DNA from: Neoechinorhynchus agilis
Taxonomy: Eukaryota > Acanthocephala
Length of the DNA stretch: 64,000 nt
Direction: 5' to 3'
Assembly (NCBI GenBank): GCA_051530055.1
Contig: CM121342.1
Span: 11,656,001 to 11,720,000, forward strand
A program made the translations under genes and the position numbers. Under the pieces are notes generated by a model. That model was not told the origin of the DNA. It made no database searches and saw nothing but the letters and a program-made list of their open reading frames with translations. The first letter of the stretch is position 1; every line of letters starts with the position of its first letter. This document shows positions 8,440 through 20,020 of this stretch, one piece after another.

Positions 8440-10680
8440 CATGATTTGTGCCTATAATTTTTATTCAAACTTGCGAAACAAATTGCACGACGCAGTTAAT
8501 GACGTCACTACATACCGCTGCAACGACCACGCCCGATACGACAACCGCCGCGCCTGCTCGCTCCGCCCGCCCGCAAGCAGGTGAGCATTTCCGCCTCTGC
8601 GATCTCCGAATTGCAAAGGCTCAATGTGGAACCTGCCAAAGGACTTTCGAACCTTTATCTAGCGGACTTGTACGTTCGCATGGCAAGCGTAACTCTCGTT
8701 GCCCAGGTTCCGGAAAAACCAAATCATCTTTTGGATCAACAGGCAGTCATAAGCAAACCTTTGGACGTCGAGTATCTCGTTATTCACATTGACCGACTAG
8801 CCTAGGACGCCAATATCGAGTTCAACGCACCTCCGGATTCCCAGCAGCAGGCTCCATACGTTCCCACATCATGCTGTTCGATTTGCAAGGGTATTTATCC
8901 GTTGACGAAGATGGGCGTCCTCAGAGTACATGGGCCCAAAGACTCCCGTTGCAAAGGGTCTTCTTTACCCCCACATTCTTACCAATCGTCCCCTCGTAGC
9001 TAAAACACCGACTTTGATTTTATTCACAAAATGCGGAGCTGTTCGACTTTTAGCCTCAGCCGAAGATTTCGCCCCCAACCATGAAGCCACGTATCAGGCT
9101 CTTTTAAATACGCACCCCAATTTTAGTGGAGCGACGGTGTTTAACTTTCCACAAGTAGTGCCGGACCCAACTTCCGTCAATGAATTTAAAAGGGCTATTT
9201 CCTCCCTCGCCAAGGGTTCATGACACGGACCTGACGGTTTGCGCCCTCAACACCTAAAGGATATGTTATCCTTCTCGACCTGTGCTGCGGGTAAAGTCCT
9301 GGAATCTGCTCTGGTCAGAGTGGTTGACCTTTTCATCCGGGGTTCTCTTAGTGAATTCGCAATCCTGCTTTTCTTCTCGGCTTCTCTCTGTGCGCTTTCG
9401 AAAAAAGATGGCGGGATTCGTCCCATCGCAATCGGCTGCAATCTTCGGAGACTTGCAGCTAAAATAATATGTAAGAGAGTTTCGCCGAAATTGGGTGGGG
9501 TGTTGAAGCCTTTCCAGCTAGGATGCTGCACACCTTGTGGTGCCGAGGCCATTACTCACGCACTCCGCGACCATCTTGAAGTAGCAAAGGCTCCTTTGGT
9601 CGTCTTAAAGTTAGATTTTAAAAACGCCTTCAACTCCTTCCTCAGAGAGAAAATGTTAGATGCCATCAAAGATTTTATCCCTTAAAGTTACCCCCACCTT
9701 TTATCAGCCTACTCCAATAAAACCCTTCTCCTATACAACAATCAGTTTATTTGGTCCCAATGCGGTGTCCAGCAGGGTGACCCCTTGGCCCCATTGGATT
9801 CGCGTGTACAATCAATGAATTGGTACAATCACTAATTTCTCCTTTCAACGGCTGGTACCTGGATGACGCCACACTCAGCGGTGATCCCCAGGTTGTTTTA
9901 AGGGACTTACAAGCTGTTATAAGCGAAGCAGAAAACTTGGGCCTCGAACTGAATTTCGAAAAATGCGAAATCCTTTTTCAGGGATTCGATGACAGTTCAC
10001 GTTCGACGATCATCGCAGATTTTCGGCAAGTTGCTCCCGGGGTGCGCGAGGTTACAAAATACGAATTTAATATCCTCGGAAGCCCCATTTTCGCCGAAAA
10101 TGTCTCAAAGGACCTCGAGGCCCACTGTCGCAGCGGCTCTATAGTTGACGCTAATGGCAGACGCGGCTTCTGTTGTATAATGTCCAGAGGGAGGTTTCCA
10201 AGACACGCAGAGTTGAACTCAATTTTGAGTAGAGCCCTAGATTCCGTTCACGTGCCTAATATTCTAGAGCTGAGTAATTTATGCCGCCTAGACCGCAAGC
10301 GACCTGACGGTGTCACGGTTTTTCCATGGCGGGAGGGAAAACCGCTTTTATGGGATGCGACTTGTGTGGACACGCTTGCGCCCAGTAATTTTCCCTTTTC
10401 AAAAAAGAGCCTTGGAGGTTCAGTGGTCGCAGCTGAGGAACGAAAGCGTTCAAAATATAGAGAGCTATTAAGGAATTACCATTTCGTCCCTTTCGCCGTG
10501 GAAACGTATGGAGCCTTGGAACCGTCAGCGCTCACTCTCCTCGGCGATTTGGGACGAAGGACGAAAAGAATGACGGGGGAACCGCGCTCTAGAAATTTCC
10601 TCGCTCAACGAATCGCAATTGCGATACAGCGAAGCAACGCTGCCAGTATACTGGCAACGTCGGGATGTTTACAGGAATAA
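8440..10680 (+). mobile_element. LINE (non-LTR retrotransposon), decayed copy 1
   Basis: The element encodes, in order: zinc-finger-like knuckles (CGTCQRTF...HGKRNSRCPGSG near 8620-8720, and CSICKGIYPL...VHGPKDSRCKGS near 8876-8960); a reverse transcriptase with LRPQHLKDML, KKDGGIRPIAIG, LKLDFKNAFNS (motif A), CGVQQGDPLAP (motif B) and WYLDDATLSGDP (motif C) between 9230 and 9880; and a C-terminal region with RPDGVTVFPW...LLWDATCVDT. The last resembles the PD-(x)-D restriction-like endonuclease of the early-branching LINEs. The frame changes several times (about 8800, 9680 and 9820), so this copy is dead. The 3' end is near 10680. Many shorter 3' fragments of the same family are scattered in the window. 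Confidence 0.85.
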
Positions 10681-10684
10681 ATTT

Positions 10685-11118
10685 TAAACATTTTAATAGA
10701 AGATGATTTTTTCCATTGTTTGATATTATATTAATTTTCGCCATCTTAAAGTAAAAAAATTCAGTCAAGACAATGGTCGTATTCTACTGTCACTTATAAC
10801 AAAACAAAATCTGAGCAAGGTCGATACTCATTTTGTTGTGGCACTTCAAATTGATTTAAAAAAGATCCGAAAATGAAGATATTTTCTTTTTCTTAGTGTT
10901 ACCACCTCCAATTCAAAAAATTCATTGATTTTGGTTCCGGATATTTCATGTAATCGAAAATAAATCATCTGTGTGGTAAAACGATCATATAAAATCAATA
11001 TATAAAGTAAAAGTTGGAATGAAAACCGTAATTTAATTCTAAATGATATTTTCCAACGAATCAATCTCAGAATTCTCAAATGGATCTCGTTGATTCGCAA
11101 ATAGCGCAGCAGAAATGT
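10685..11118. other. Non-coding stretch between LINE and EXOC1
   Basis: AT-rich sequence with no motif seen. It includes the probable 3' untranslated region of EXOC1 on the minus strand. Confidence 0.4.
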
Positions 11119-14100
11119 TTATAAATCTTCATAGGCATTATCAGATATTTTCGTAAATTCGTTAGAGCTCGTAAAGTATTCGACAATGTCAGCTTCGGAA
11201 AAATTCAACCGAACATTAGAATCAGGATAGCATTGGTGCATCATGTCACAGTAATGTCTGTATTGAACAATCAGAAGTTCCTGCAAATCATGCCATATAA
11301 CCTATCGATGAATAAAAATAATATTCTTATGATCGGTACAAAACGGATACTTACTTGTGACAACGAACTGTTATTTGAAATTTGCTGCTGAAGTTGCCTA
11401 TGAAGAGAATCAAGACTTCTTACAACCTAGACACGATGAAATGTTCATATTTGTTCAATAAAATTACTTCGCTCCATGGATTCTCTCTAATGAGCCTTTT
11501 AAGGTGAGCAACCGATAAATCATTCTGAAACTGTATGTCCGACGGCCTTATGCCGGCCTCGATCTTTTGCTCAATTTTGTCAAAGAATATCTAAATATCA
11601 AGTAGATCAGCTAACGGAATTAAAAGATTACTCAACAACATAAATCAGTGTTTTTAAAACACGAAGCAAGTTACAAATAATTGCCCTGTGAACGTTTACT
11701 CACATACATGCCCTTGAACGGTTTCCCAAAATACTTGTCAACGAATAGCGCCTTGTAGTTAAGATATCGCTCCTCGGCTAACTTGCGATCACCTTCAAAA
11801 CTCTGAACTTTGCATAATCTCAGAACGTCTGAAAATGTGCTTAATAATAAAAGATACAAACGTAAGAAATCGATCTAACTTACGCTGTAACTGGTGATAA
11901 TTTTCGATGCAAATTAAATGACCAGGTACTACGTAATTATCGATATTGGCAGCAGATTCGATCTTTTGAAATATAGTATGGATGATTTTGGCGTAAACTC
12001 GATCGAGGTCTACTCTTCGAGACGATAAAGCGAAAATGCTTTCAGCCTCGTCTACAAACTCCTTTTTAAACTATGCACTTAGGTGAAGTAGAACTCGAAG
12101 GTAAACCTGAAAAAAATTGACAAATGGCAATATGCCAACAGCTCGATTTCTTGTAATTTTGTACTGTGATATTGCTCCACATACTTCTTCCTTCAGAAAA
12201 TGTGATTAATTTTCTCTTCACAACGAATAAGAAACTAACAGCATACCGGTCCACTGCTCGTTTTGCGATGATCAAAAGACCTGCAATGGTTTTATTACCA
12301 AAATAGTTATTGATTGTCAATGTCTTTTGATTGTATGCACTGATTATTTCAAACAAATATATACAGTTGCTGTTCATCGGTTCGCTAAGTTTAATAGTCA
12401 ATACGATCAAATACTCACAAGTGGTCTAAGCTAATGAGATAAAATAAAAGCGATTGGAGTTCAGTACCGATTGTCGTAAATACACCGGCCATTTGTGATC
12501 TGATCCGTAGACTTGTTCCAATGTCTCCTTTCCTGGAGCCACCTCCACTGCTACTACCAATGGTGCCAGTATCAACGTTTCTACTCGATTTGTCTAAACT
12601 TTGATTATCCATGGAACCGCCTATACTACTAGTGGTTAGTGGTCGCTGCTGGTCGCTAGAAGACGATGAAGTCGGCGCCGCGGCTACTTGATCAATTTTG
12701 CATTTAAACGACTCCTGGAAGTCGTCAAGGAAACTCGATTGACTTTCGTTCGGATCGTCATTCATTCCAAAAAAATCGACAAAAAAATCGTGCTGCTCTT
12801 TCATACTTTCTAAGACATTATCCAAGGTTTTTCTCATTATCTAAAGACGGAATAACATATATTTTACAGTTTGTTAAAATTGGATTAAGTTATACTTTTG
12901 AGATACTTTGCCTTTGACTCTTAGATTTTGATGGCTGAACAAGGGGATCCATTGATTTGGACGAAAGTGTTAAAGAATCACTGCGTTGCTTGTTAACTGT
13001 TCTAAACACTCCATCCATTGTTACAGACCCTAAGCGAAGTTAAACTATAAACACTGTTGATGAACCGGATAGAACAAGATCATGCCAGGATCCGGGCCTT
13101 TTATATCATTGTTACATATTAAAAAAGTTACTATTAAATTCAGCAATTATAAAGTTAAAAACTATTTGGATTGAATTTTTGTATGGACGGTTGGAAACCG
13201 CTATTATTTTGTAGTAGAAAGATCTGTACAACTTGGGTTCATGTTAATAGCAATTGATTTGTAGTGTTATAAAATTTACTGTCAAATTCAGCAATTATAA
13301 AGTTAAAAAATATTTGGATTAGCGTCGTTTGTGTGTTTGCTGATTTCAACCTACAAGTAAGCCCTTTTTGAATACACTTTAAAAAGGGTCGTCTTCGTTC
13401 GAATACGTTGGAAAATTAAATTAAATAAATACCTGAAGTTACTTTTCTTTGGCCATATTCATTCGAAGCCACTGTTTTAGCCAATTCAATGAATTTGGAA
13501 ATCTCTTTATCGTAAATCGGTGCAAGTGACATTTTGAACACCTTTTTTTGAATTGGAAAGCATAGGCCAAAACGAAATACGAACCTTACTAAGCTGTCGA
13601 ACCAGTTCTATGTCTGCGACTTTAAGCCATTTGCAAAGTTCGGAATATTTGCAAATGTGAGCAAAAAGTTCACGATGATGAGGGGAATCCTTTTCATTCT
13701 TAACAGGTTTAATATCCTCTGCTGCAATCGATTTTCTAATTTGGTCCGATAAGAAGTAGTAAATCTTTTGAATTATTCTATTCAAATATTCGGTCAACTG
13801 CAGCTTTGTGTCCCGGATTGCAGCAAGGTTTTGTTCGAGTGAATCGGGAAATACAACTCGGCAAGCAGTCAATACTTTATTTGCAATTGTAATAGAGCTT
13901 GAAATTACTTGATCATCTTTGAATCCTTCGTCAACAACTGATTCCAAATAGTCCAATTCATTTTGATCAACATCTAATGTGTCCTTTATAAGATTTTTGT
14001 ACCTAGTCTATAATAAGTCCTTTAAATTACTTACCACAATAAGCTGCAGGAGTTGTTCAAGTCGAACCCGATTAGTGTGCTCCAATTGAATTAAAGTGTC

Positions 14101-15675
14101 TTTGTCACTCATCACTTTTAAAAGATAATGGATTCGCTTTCCTTTTATTTGATAGCCTTTGGATTAATGAAAAATAAGTGAGAAAAAACAATTGAATTCA
14201 CCAAATAATTCTCAAAACAGACTTTTCAATCGACTGGGGTTGGCACGCCACAACATATGAATTTTCAAAGAGGATTACACATTATCTAGGACGACAGTGA
14301 GGATTAATTCATATAATTACCATAAGCAGTAGTATCTAGGGGCCAACTTTTGATCAAAACCGAATTTTGCCACTTAGTCCAATATTATGCAACAACCGAG
14401 CTTGTCCTCCTATCGTACGTTATGGCTGTAGTTCTAATATTGTCGCTTCTATAGATCAGAATGGGATTTCTGGTTTTATTAAAAAAATATACTTGTGTTC
14501 TTAACAAAAATATCGACTGCTTTAAAAGAAGATATCATGTGTCGCCATTACACCACTACTTGTATTTTAGAACTGATGATGAACCTGATGAAGTTCGCAA
14601 AACGTCTTTAATAAATAATCATTTACCGCGGGTGAAGACTTCTAAACAACACTTTTTCCCTAGATGGTTTTAGAGAAAGCGAATCATCATCGTTTACAGC
14701 ATCAGCTACCAGCTAAATAGTTAAAAATAGCTTGGAAATAATCTTGATCTGACGACAGTACTCACATCGAATCTGGCTTCAAAATTTGAAAGTTTATCTT
14801 CGATTCGTGTTAAGTCACCAATAGTATCATCTAATTTGTTCATCATAACCAAAGCATCTTCTTCGGCTCTCATAATAGTGTTCACGTTGGCCTGTCACAG
14901 AAATTATGTTAACAAAAAACAATCTAAGCTTAATAAATCGACGAACAGAATCGAGTTCGGCAAGTCGCTTGCTCATTTCATTCATTAAATGATCGGCATC
15001 TTTGAGTTCGATTTCCCAATCAGACATGAGACCGATCAGTCGTTTCTGTTCTTCGTCAGTGATTGCCTGGTAATTTTTAAAGTCTTCAAAGACACTTTCT
15101 TGAGTTACTGCAATGTCTTTCAAATCTTTCAGAATTGACAATGAGTGTGAACAAAAATAACAGAATACAAACTAGATATTTCGTCTGACAGTTTAAAATT
15201 GACAAATACCGGTGATTGATCGTTTCTCAGATAATGATTCGAAAGCTTAAAGAACTACAAAGTTAAACATTCTATTATATGCTCTTTTTCATACTTTATA
15301 CAGCGCCAACAGAATATTGTTTTTGTCAATGGGATTGTCGCATTGAATTCTGTAAGATTTCTGGAGTTCCAAATCAAACCTCAAAGGTTCATCAGCACGG
15401 CCATCAATTGATTTTACGTTCCTAAGAAGAATAGTTGATTTTTTCTTGAATTCGTTTGATTTCTCCGATCGTTTAAGGTAATGAATAACCGGTTGAGCTT
15501 CACCATCTAATAAGATATTAGCAGCCATATAAACGTTCCGTTCGTCTCGTTTCTTCTTTGTTAAATCGGTTATACAGACAACGCAAACACATCGTTCATT
15601 ATTTGGAAAGAATAAGTTCTTGTTCAGATTATCTCTGAGTTCCGTCTTTGCTGAGTTGGACATCTTTGGAAGCAA
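11119..15675 (-). CDS. EXOC1: Exocyst complex component 1 (Sec3)
   Basis: Multi-exon gene for the Sec3/EXOC1 subunit of the exocyst, which tethers secretory vesicles to the plasma membrane. The first exon (15675-15295) encodes the N-terminal PIP2-binding PH-like domain (FFPNNERCVCVVCITDL, then FDLELQKSYRIQC). It ends in a 40-nt GT-AG intron (15294-15255) and continues as LSNHYLRN. Later exons match EXOC1 in order: a coiled-coil region (ANVNTIMRAEEDALVMMNKL, about 14890-14768), DYLESVVD with HRELFAHICKYSELCKWLK (13956-13590), IYDKEISKFIELAK (about 13525), a Ser-rich linker (12837-12415), YKALFVDKYFGKPFKG (about 11760) and the C-terminus QYRHYCDMMHQCYPDS, stopping at 11119. I count at least ten exons. 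The acceptor-like GCTTCCAAAG lies just before the second ATG (15663). The 3' end of MIX23 lies 60 bp upstream. Confidence 0.88.
14300..14730. repeat. Insertion in EXOC1 intron with hammerhead-like motif
   Basis: The largest EXOC1 intron contains ACTGATGATGAACCTGATGAAGTTCGCAAAACGTC near 14571-14605. It is closely related to the motif at 1957-1995: CTGANGA, short stem GAAC/GTTC, then GCAAAACG. Like other long introns in the window, it looks enlarged by an element. Confidence 0.45.
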
Positions 15676-15734
15676 GAAGATATATTATTAAGAAATATGT
15701 TGCATGCAAAATAATAAAAAAACACGATTTTGAT

Positions 15735-16746
15735 TCAATGTTTGTTATAGAAAAACTCGGCACACCGCTCGTTGAACACCTTCATTGATTGGGCTTTAAC
15801 GATTTCTTCTAAAGGCGATGATTTCCGGACATCAGAGAATTTGTAGTTCATTTGTGTTAAAATTTAAACAAAACCACCCTACTTGGACGCTTGATTGAAT
15901 CCGATCTCTCTTTAACGAATTTCATTAGTGCATCATACCGTTCAAAATATTCCCTAGAAATAACACTCAGAAAATGCGAATAAAATCTCATCAATAATAT
16001 GGAGACTATTTTTGAAGAATTCTGAATGTAAGCGAACCGAATAAAGCAGAAAAATAGGCTAATAAAAATAAGAATTTAACGAAAGGAAAATCTAAGAGGA
16101 AGTTTTTAATGAATTTTTATACCTTGAGAACGCAGGCTAAACAAATCTTAAATGATGGAAATAAGATGTCCGATTAAAAAACATTACTGTTATTTGGCGG
16201 TCGCTTCTCAACATCCGAGATAGGAAAATACAAGTAAGCTTTTGATACATTCGTCTCTTTAACGCGATCTCTCTCGGGTGTTCATGAACGGCCTAAACAA
16301 AAAGAAATCTCTAACCACTCGGCCGAATGCAATCGTCAATAAAACCTTACTGTTCGAATCTCCTCAGAAGAGATTTGCGTTTCTGTTCAAAGATCGATTC
16401 CCCAATAATGAGACCATCGCCGTACAATCAGCTCATTTTTTAGATTCCACATAGGAACACCGACTGTTTTTTGTCCTTTTTCATTTTGTTCAATACAATC
16501 CTTAATCAATGACACTCTTCGTTGGCTTTCTGAATTCAACTTCTCATGAAGTTTCCTGCACTCCGATTGCCTATCAATAGAATGATCGCCGCTTTGTAAG
16601 GTTCGATTGATGACATTGACGATCTTATCATCCGTGTCTCTCGATCGTCGCAATGCTTGATCAAAAAGTCGCACATGACTGCAAATATGAACGCTATCTT
16701 TAAAAAAATCGTCCAACGCGTTCACTGGTTTCTTTAAATCGCTCAT
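15735..16746 (-). CDS. MIX23: MIX23 (CCDC58), mitochondrial intermembrane-space protein
   Basis: The first exon (from 16746) encodes RRSRDTDDKIVNVINRTL, then ECRKLHEKLN and LIKDCIEQNE, matching the MIX23/CCDC58 pattern of RTIDDRIVHELNT, TCKQLYESL and VIKNCI with its twin-cysteine spacing. The last exon gives EEIVKAQSMKVFNERC, matching the family C-terminus NDRSWKVFNERC, and stops at 15735. A middle exon near 15960-15880 (EYFERYDALMKFVKERSDS) probably supplies the rest. The protein is a small twin-CX9C-type import factor of the intermembrane space. It lies head-to-tail and 60 bp upstream of EXOC1, as in an operon. A family A foldback (16233-16337) sits in its intron. Confidence 0.8.
16233..16337. 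repeat. Family A foldback MITE, one arm
   Basis: Contains ATTCGTCTCTTTAACGCGATC, CTCTCTCGGGTGTTCATGAACG and ATCTCTAACCACTCGGCCGAATGC, the same arm as at 3040-3262. It lies in the MIX23 intron region. Confidence 0.75.
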
Positions 16747-17162
16747 TTCTTTAATCCGTGAATTACCACGACGAAGTACACTCCTTCGAAGTACAAGTTC
16801 TTCCGACGATCGTCAGTCTTTTGTATGTCAATCGACTTCACCACATTGAACCAATTGAACGTTATTGGGTTTTTGTGTCAAAGATATCCCGGATCGTCAG
16901 TTTAAAACTTAACTGCAATTTTTTGCTTACGGTAGCGATTTGTTTCATCTTAAAGTAAGCATTCGTGTACTCCAAGAATACCTCACAATTCCTAATCATT
17001 TCCAGATTTGCGATATTGGGACTCATGTTCAATTGTAAATCTGAGCATGGTAACATCTAATAGATTCCAAACGCAATATCGTTTACTTTCAATTATGTTT
17101 TAACATTGAACTAAAAAATTAAAGTAGTTTTTTATGAAGATTGGACAGCCGGTAATTTATAT

Positions 17163-17460
17163 CGATGTGTGACCTTTTATCACACGGCTGTTAATTTTTG
17201 GGCGCACAGCCCACCGACCTTGTTCAGAGAAGTAATTCAATTACTCAAAGCACTGAACCATCCGGTACGAGTTTGTACATTCCTCCGGATCCTCAGATAC
17301 CTCCAGGAGGCTGGACTCATCAGTGAGTTTCCTCCCTTCAGCGGTATTTCGTCCCCTTTGGCTGTGCGTCATTGGTGGTAACGGATTCGAACCACTTGAC
17401 CCCTAATCGGGATCACGGGCCTCCAAAAATTATCAGCCGTGTGTTAAAAAGGCCACACAT
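17163..17460. repeat. Foldback MITE with 36-bp terminal inverted repeats
   Basis: GTGTGACCTTTTATCACACGG...AATTTTTGG at 17167-17202 is mirrored at 17405-17455. Inner arms GGGCGCACAGCC/GGCTGTGCGTC follow. The interior has CCGGATCCTCAGATACCTCC-AGGAGG, shared with the elements at 838-1085 and 22535-22790. Confidence 0.7.
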
Positions 17461-17499
17461 TGATAAAGTAGTTTTATCAAATCAGATCGTGTGTTTTTT

Positions 17500-17560
17500 G
17501 GGAGCCACAACCTTGTACACCTTAATCACAAGGTTGTGCCGAAATATTTGAATTTAATAA
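17500..17560 (+). repeat. Hairpin followed by GAAATATT...AATA motif
   Basis: CACAACCTTG and CAAGGTTGTG form a hairpin. It is followed by CCGAAATATTTGAATTTAATAAC, the same GAAA plus UAUU/AAUA arrangement as in the hammerhead-like elements, but no CTGANGA box is seen. Confidence 0.4.
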
Positions 17561-17789
17561 CTCTTTTTAATTGTTTCGCCATGTAAAAAAATGTGAATAG
17601 TTCAATATTTCAAACACAAATTCGTTTGTAGAGTTCGTTACCTTCGAAAAAGTCGATCTAGCCGACTAAATGTGCTAGATATATTAATGAAGCAACTTCG
17701 ATAAAGGTGTAGGCGAACCCATTTCAATAAGCCCAATTAACTTTCCTCGTTCTTTTTCTGGTACCGTGCTCAATTCATCCTGGAAGTAA

Positions 17790-18420
17790 CATGGAAAAAA
17801 CCCAATTTAAATATATTTGAAAAAAGAAATACTTTTCGAAATTATGTTTACAAATTATTTGTGTTCATTTTTGATGACCAACTCTTAATTTAATGGGCTC
17901 ATTCGCCCATTTCGGCTTTCACTATAATTATCTTCCTTTATTATTAATCGCCTCATTTAATTCAGCGGTGTTTGGTTCTACTGTTGAACCATTTGAGACT
18001 TTTTTCTTCAAAAATACATGGAATTTGGAGCCGTTGAATAAGAAAATAAAAAATTACAAGATCAAGAAATACTTTGAAAATCTATTGCACCAATTCAAAA
18101 ATTAACAAACGCCTTAATCAAGTACTAAAAAGTCTTTTAAGATCTAACAAAACGGTCACACGGTCTACAATTTAAGCGTAACTTTTAAAAATTTCTTTGA
18201 CGAGTTCGTTATTTATTTCATGTGTTTTTAAATGTAAATAAACGTTGTATGTTTTTTTCTCTTGTTGATTTGAAGATGATTCAAGCAAAGACCGTGATTC
18301 CGAAACTCCCGATTAAAGCATTTTCGACTCATTGAATCCGAGTCATTTGATCAATTCTATTTAAAAAAAATTCATAGGAATTTGTAACAAACACACACCA
18401 AATGATTGTTTTCGTTGACT
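17790..18420. other. Non-coding stretch
   Basis: AT-rich; a 70-codon plus-strand frame at 17893 has no recognisable motif. A remnant of family A (CATTGAATCCGAGTCATTTGATC) lies at 18331-18355. Confidence 0.35.
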
Positions 18421-18670
18421 CGCGGGAACGCGGGATCGTCAACCTCGTAGGCGAAGACAATCGAGAACAGGGCAGTATCCGGCACAAATATTCGAATGCT
18501 TCAAAATGATTCCCTGAGCAGTGAAAGATTCGGCCTCTTTCGGTGTATCTTTGGTGAAACGCTGGCACAAATTATCGACTACAACGACACGTCTTACATT
18601 AAAAATTGAGCCAATCAATAGCTGTGAAGATGTTAATTGACCAATCACGAGATGAGAATTTTTGTTGAAG
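18420..18670 (-). pseudogene. EF1-alpha pseudogene fragment
   Basis: The minus strand reads IFNVRRVVVVDN, AESFTAQGIILKHS and ICAGYCPVLDC. This aligns with the third domain of elongation factor 1-alpha (FNVKNVSVKDVRRG, AAGFTAQVIILNHPG, ISAGYAPVLDC). Everything upstream and the downstream HTAHIACKF segment are missing. The aligned part has lost the VRRGNVAGDSKNDPP stretch. The fragment spans only about 65 codons and is bounded by repeat-like sequence, so it looks like a retro- or segmental copy, not a working gene. Confidence 0.7.
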
Positions 18671-18822
18671 AATAAACCTAAAATAGGAAAGTGAATAAGT
18701 TTAGAATTGTAAAAAAAAGTTCTCGCTCATAAAGCAGCGAAATTTAAAAGTAAGTCGGTTCAAAAAAGTTTTTGTACGTTTCTATAAAATAATCTCTAGG
18801 TCTCATATGATACAAAACAACA

Positions 18823-19775
18823 TTACTCGTGTTTTTCTTGTATCTTTTGAACTCCATGAACAATTTTTAGAAGACCTGGCGTTGCTAGGTTGTTACGTGC
18901 GAATTTAACTGGAGGTGATTGAGTTTTTTCGTCTTTGTTGGGTGTAAAAGAGTTCAATAGTCTTCGAGCAGCGGGTGTAAACTGAGTGGAAGGTGTTCGA
19001 TGTTGTGTCCGGTCATCGAGGTACTTGATTATAGCGTTTTGTTTTCGTTGGTTTGCTTGAGCATTTGCTCGTTCAGAAAGACGTCTTGCTAGTTCTTCGC
19101 GTTTTGGAGTTTTGGCTATCCGGAACGAAGGAGTGTTTTGACAAATGGGTGTTCCTGAGACAACACCCCATGTCATTTCCGGACTCTTGTCAATAACACG
19201 AAATGATGGAGTTGACTCAACTAGATTGTCTTTTTGTGAAATTGTTCGTTTTAGCTGCTGCTGCTTTACGGAAGGTGGAGGTGATGATTGTTAGGCGTTC
19301 AAAAATATTCCACCGAGCACGTCTAACATCTATAATCTCCACCGATTTGTGTAAGCCTTGTGTTTTCATGTACGATTTTCCTTTCACGAACTCTCAAGTT
19401 ATCTTCTCCTTCTGGGTAATACATAAGACTATTCTTAACGCAATAGGGCCAAGCATTTAATGTTCCGGCCTCGAGTTGAGGATCAGATCTTTCCTGAAGA
19501 GCATACAACCAAGAATTATGAACCTTGGTCTTCTCACGTTTCTCTGCGTTTTCAATCACCTTTGAAAACTCCATATTGTCAAAACTCGTGTTGTGATTCA
19601 AAAAGCAGTCCAGGGAACAATCCGGAGCATTGACTGACACGTTAGGACGCTGGATTCCAGGGAAGAAGTCACGCCGGATTATTTGCCCAATAGATTCCGT
19701 GTAATCCTCTTCGTTCATTACATTCATTCCTTCGGAGCATTTAGAGTTCCCGTTGGATGCAGTTCCGTCGAACAT
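18823..19775 (-). CDS. ESS2: Splicing factor ESS-2 homologue (DGCR14)
   Basis: Two exons, 19775-19343 and 19220-18823, joined by a 122-nt GT-AG intron, give 276 residues. Family blocks in order are DYTESIGQIIRRDFFPGIQR (N-terminus), SLDCFLNHNTSFDN, HNSWLYALQE, KNSLMYYPEG, KIVHENTRL, and, after the intron, DKSPEMTWGVVSGTP and a Lys/Arg-rich helix (REELARRLSERANAQANQRK). All match human ESS2, a nuclear protein associated with the spliceosomal C complex. The protein is much shorter than the vertebrate one (about 476) because linkers are reduced. A strong polypyrimidine TTTTTTTAG precedes the ATG by 3 nt, as expected for a trans-splice site. Confidence 0.88.
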
Positions 19776-19834
19776 GTCCTAAAAAAAGAGAAGGGGGTTT
19801 AAATCTAAGTTGTGTTGAAAAAATAATTCATTGT

Positions 19835-20020
19835 TATTTGTCGACAGGAGAGATAAATGAAATTAAGATTTTATTGGATATTTCGATCCACTATCTCGGA
19901 TATTCTTCAGCGATTGCTTGTAAGTTTTTAAATATGTAAGTTAGAAGATCCGAGAGAGTGGATCGAAATATCCAATAAAATCTTAATTTCATTTATTTTC
20001 TCCTATCGACAAATAAATCT
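19835..20020. repeat. Foldback of two inverted Penelope-like ends
   Basis: TTATTTGTCGACAGGAGAG...GGATATTTCGATCCACTATCTCGG (19835-19900) is mirrored by CCGAGAGAGTGGATCGAAATATCC...CTCCTATCGACAAATAA (19949-20020). The same sequence, in one copy, ends the Penelope-like element at 63737-63815. The element is therefore a pair of that element's 3' ends in inverted order around about 45 bp. Confidence 0.8.
19881..19910 (-). ncRNA. Candidate hammerhead-like core
   Basis: Minus strand from 19910: CTGAAGA, AT, ATCC-GAGATAGT-GGAT, C, GAAA, then TATCCAATAAAATC. Stem II has four pairs. The opposite arm (19944-19967, plus) has a perfect five-pair GATCC/GGATC stem, but its first box reads TAGAAGA instead of CTGAAGA. 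Confidence 0.45.

Larger units (their letters stand above)
16755..17780 (-). other. Possible minus-strand gene, not recognised, interrupted by a foldback
   Basis: Minus-strand pieces look exon-like. One is a frame at 17056-16862 (MSPNIANLEMIRNCEVFLEY). Another, just downstream of a polypyrimidine-TTCCAG acceptor, reads DELSTVPEKERGKLIGLIEMG and ends SPTPLSKLLH-stop near 17690. They may belong to one or two genes upstream of MIX23 in the same operon. I do not recognise either. The foldback at 17163-17460 separates them. Confidence 0.3.

Noticed and set aside
8448-10680. LINE reading frames as host genes.
   Set aside because: Reverse transcriptase and zinc-knuckle motifs, a frame that changes repeatedly, and a second copy at 31.4-34.4 kb show a mobile element.
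19220-19343. Short inverted repeat GGTGGAGATTAT/ATCACCTCCACC near the ESS2 splice region, reminiscent of structure-defined introns.
   Set aside because: A normal GT-AG intron joins the exons with a good ESS2 alignment; the inverted repeat is probably chance.
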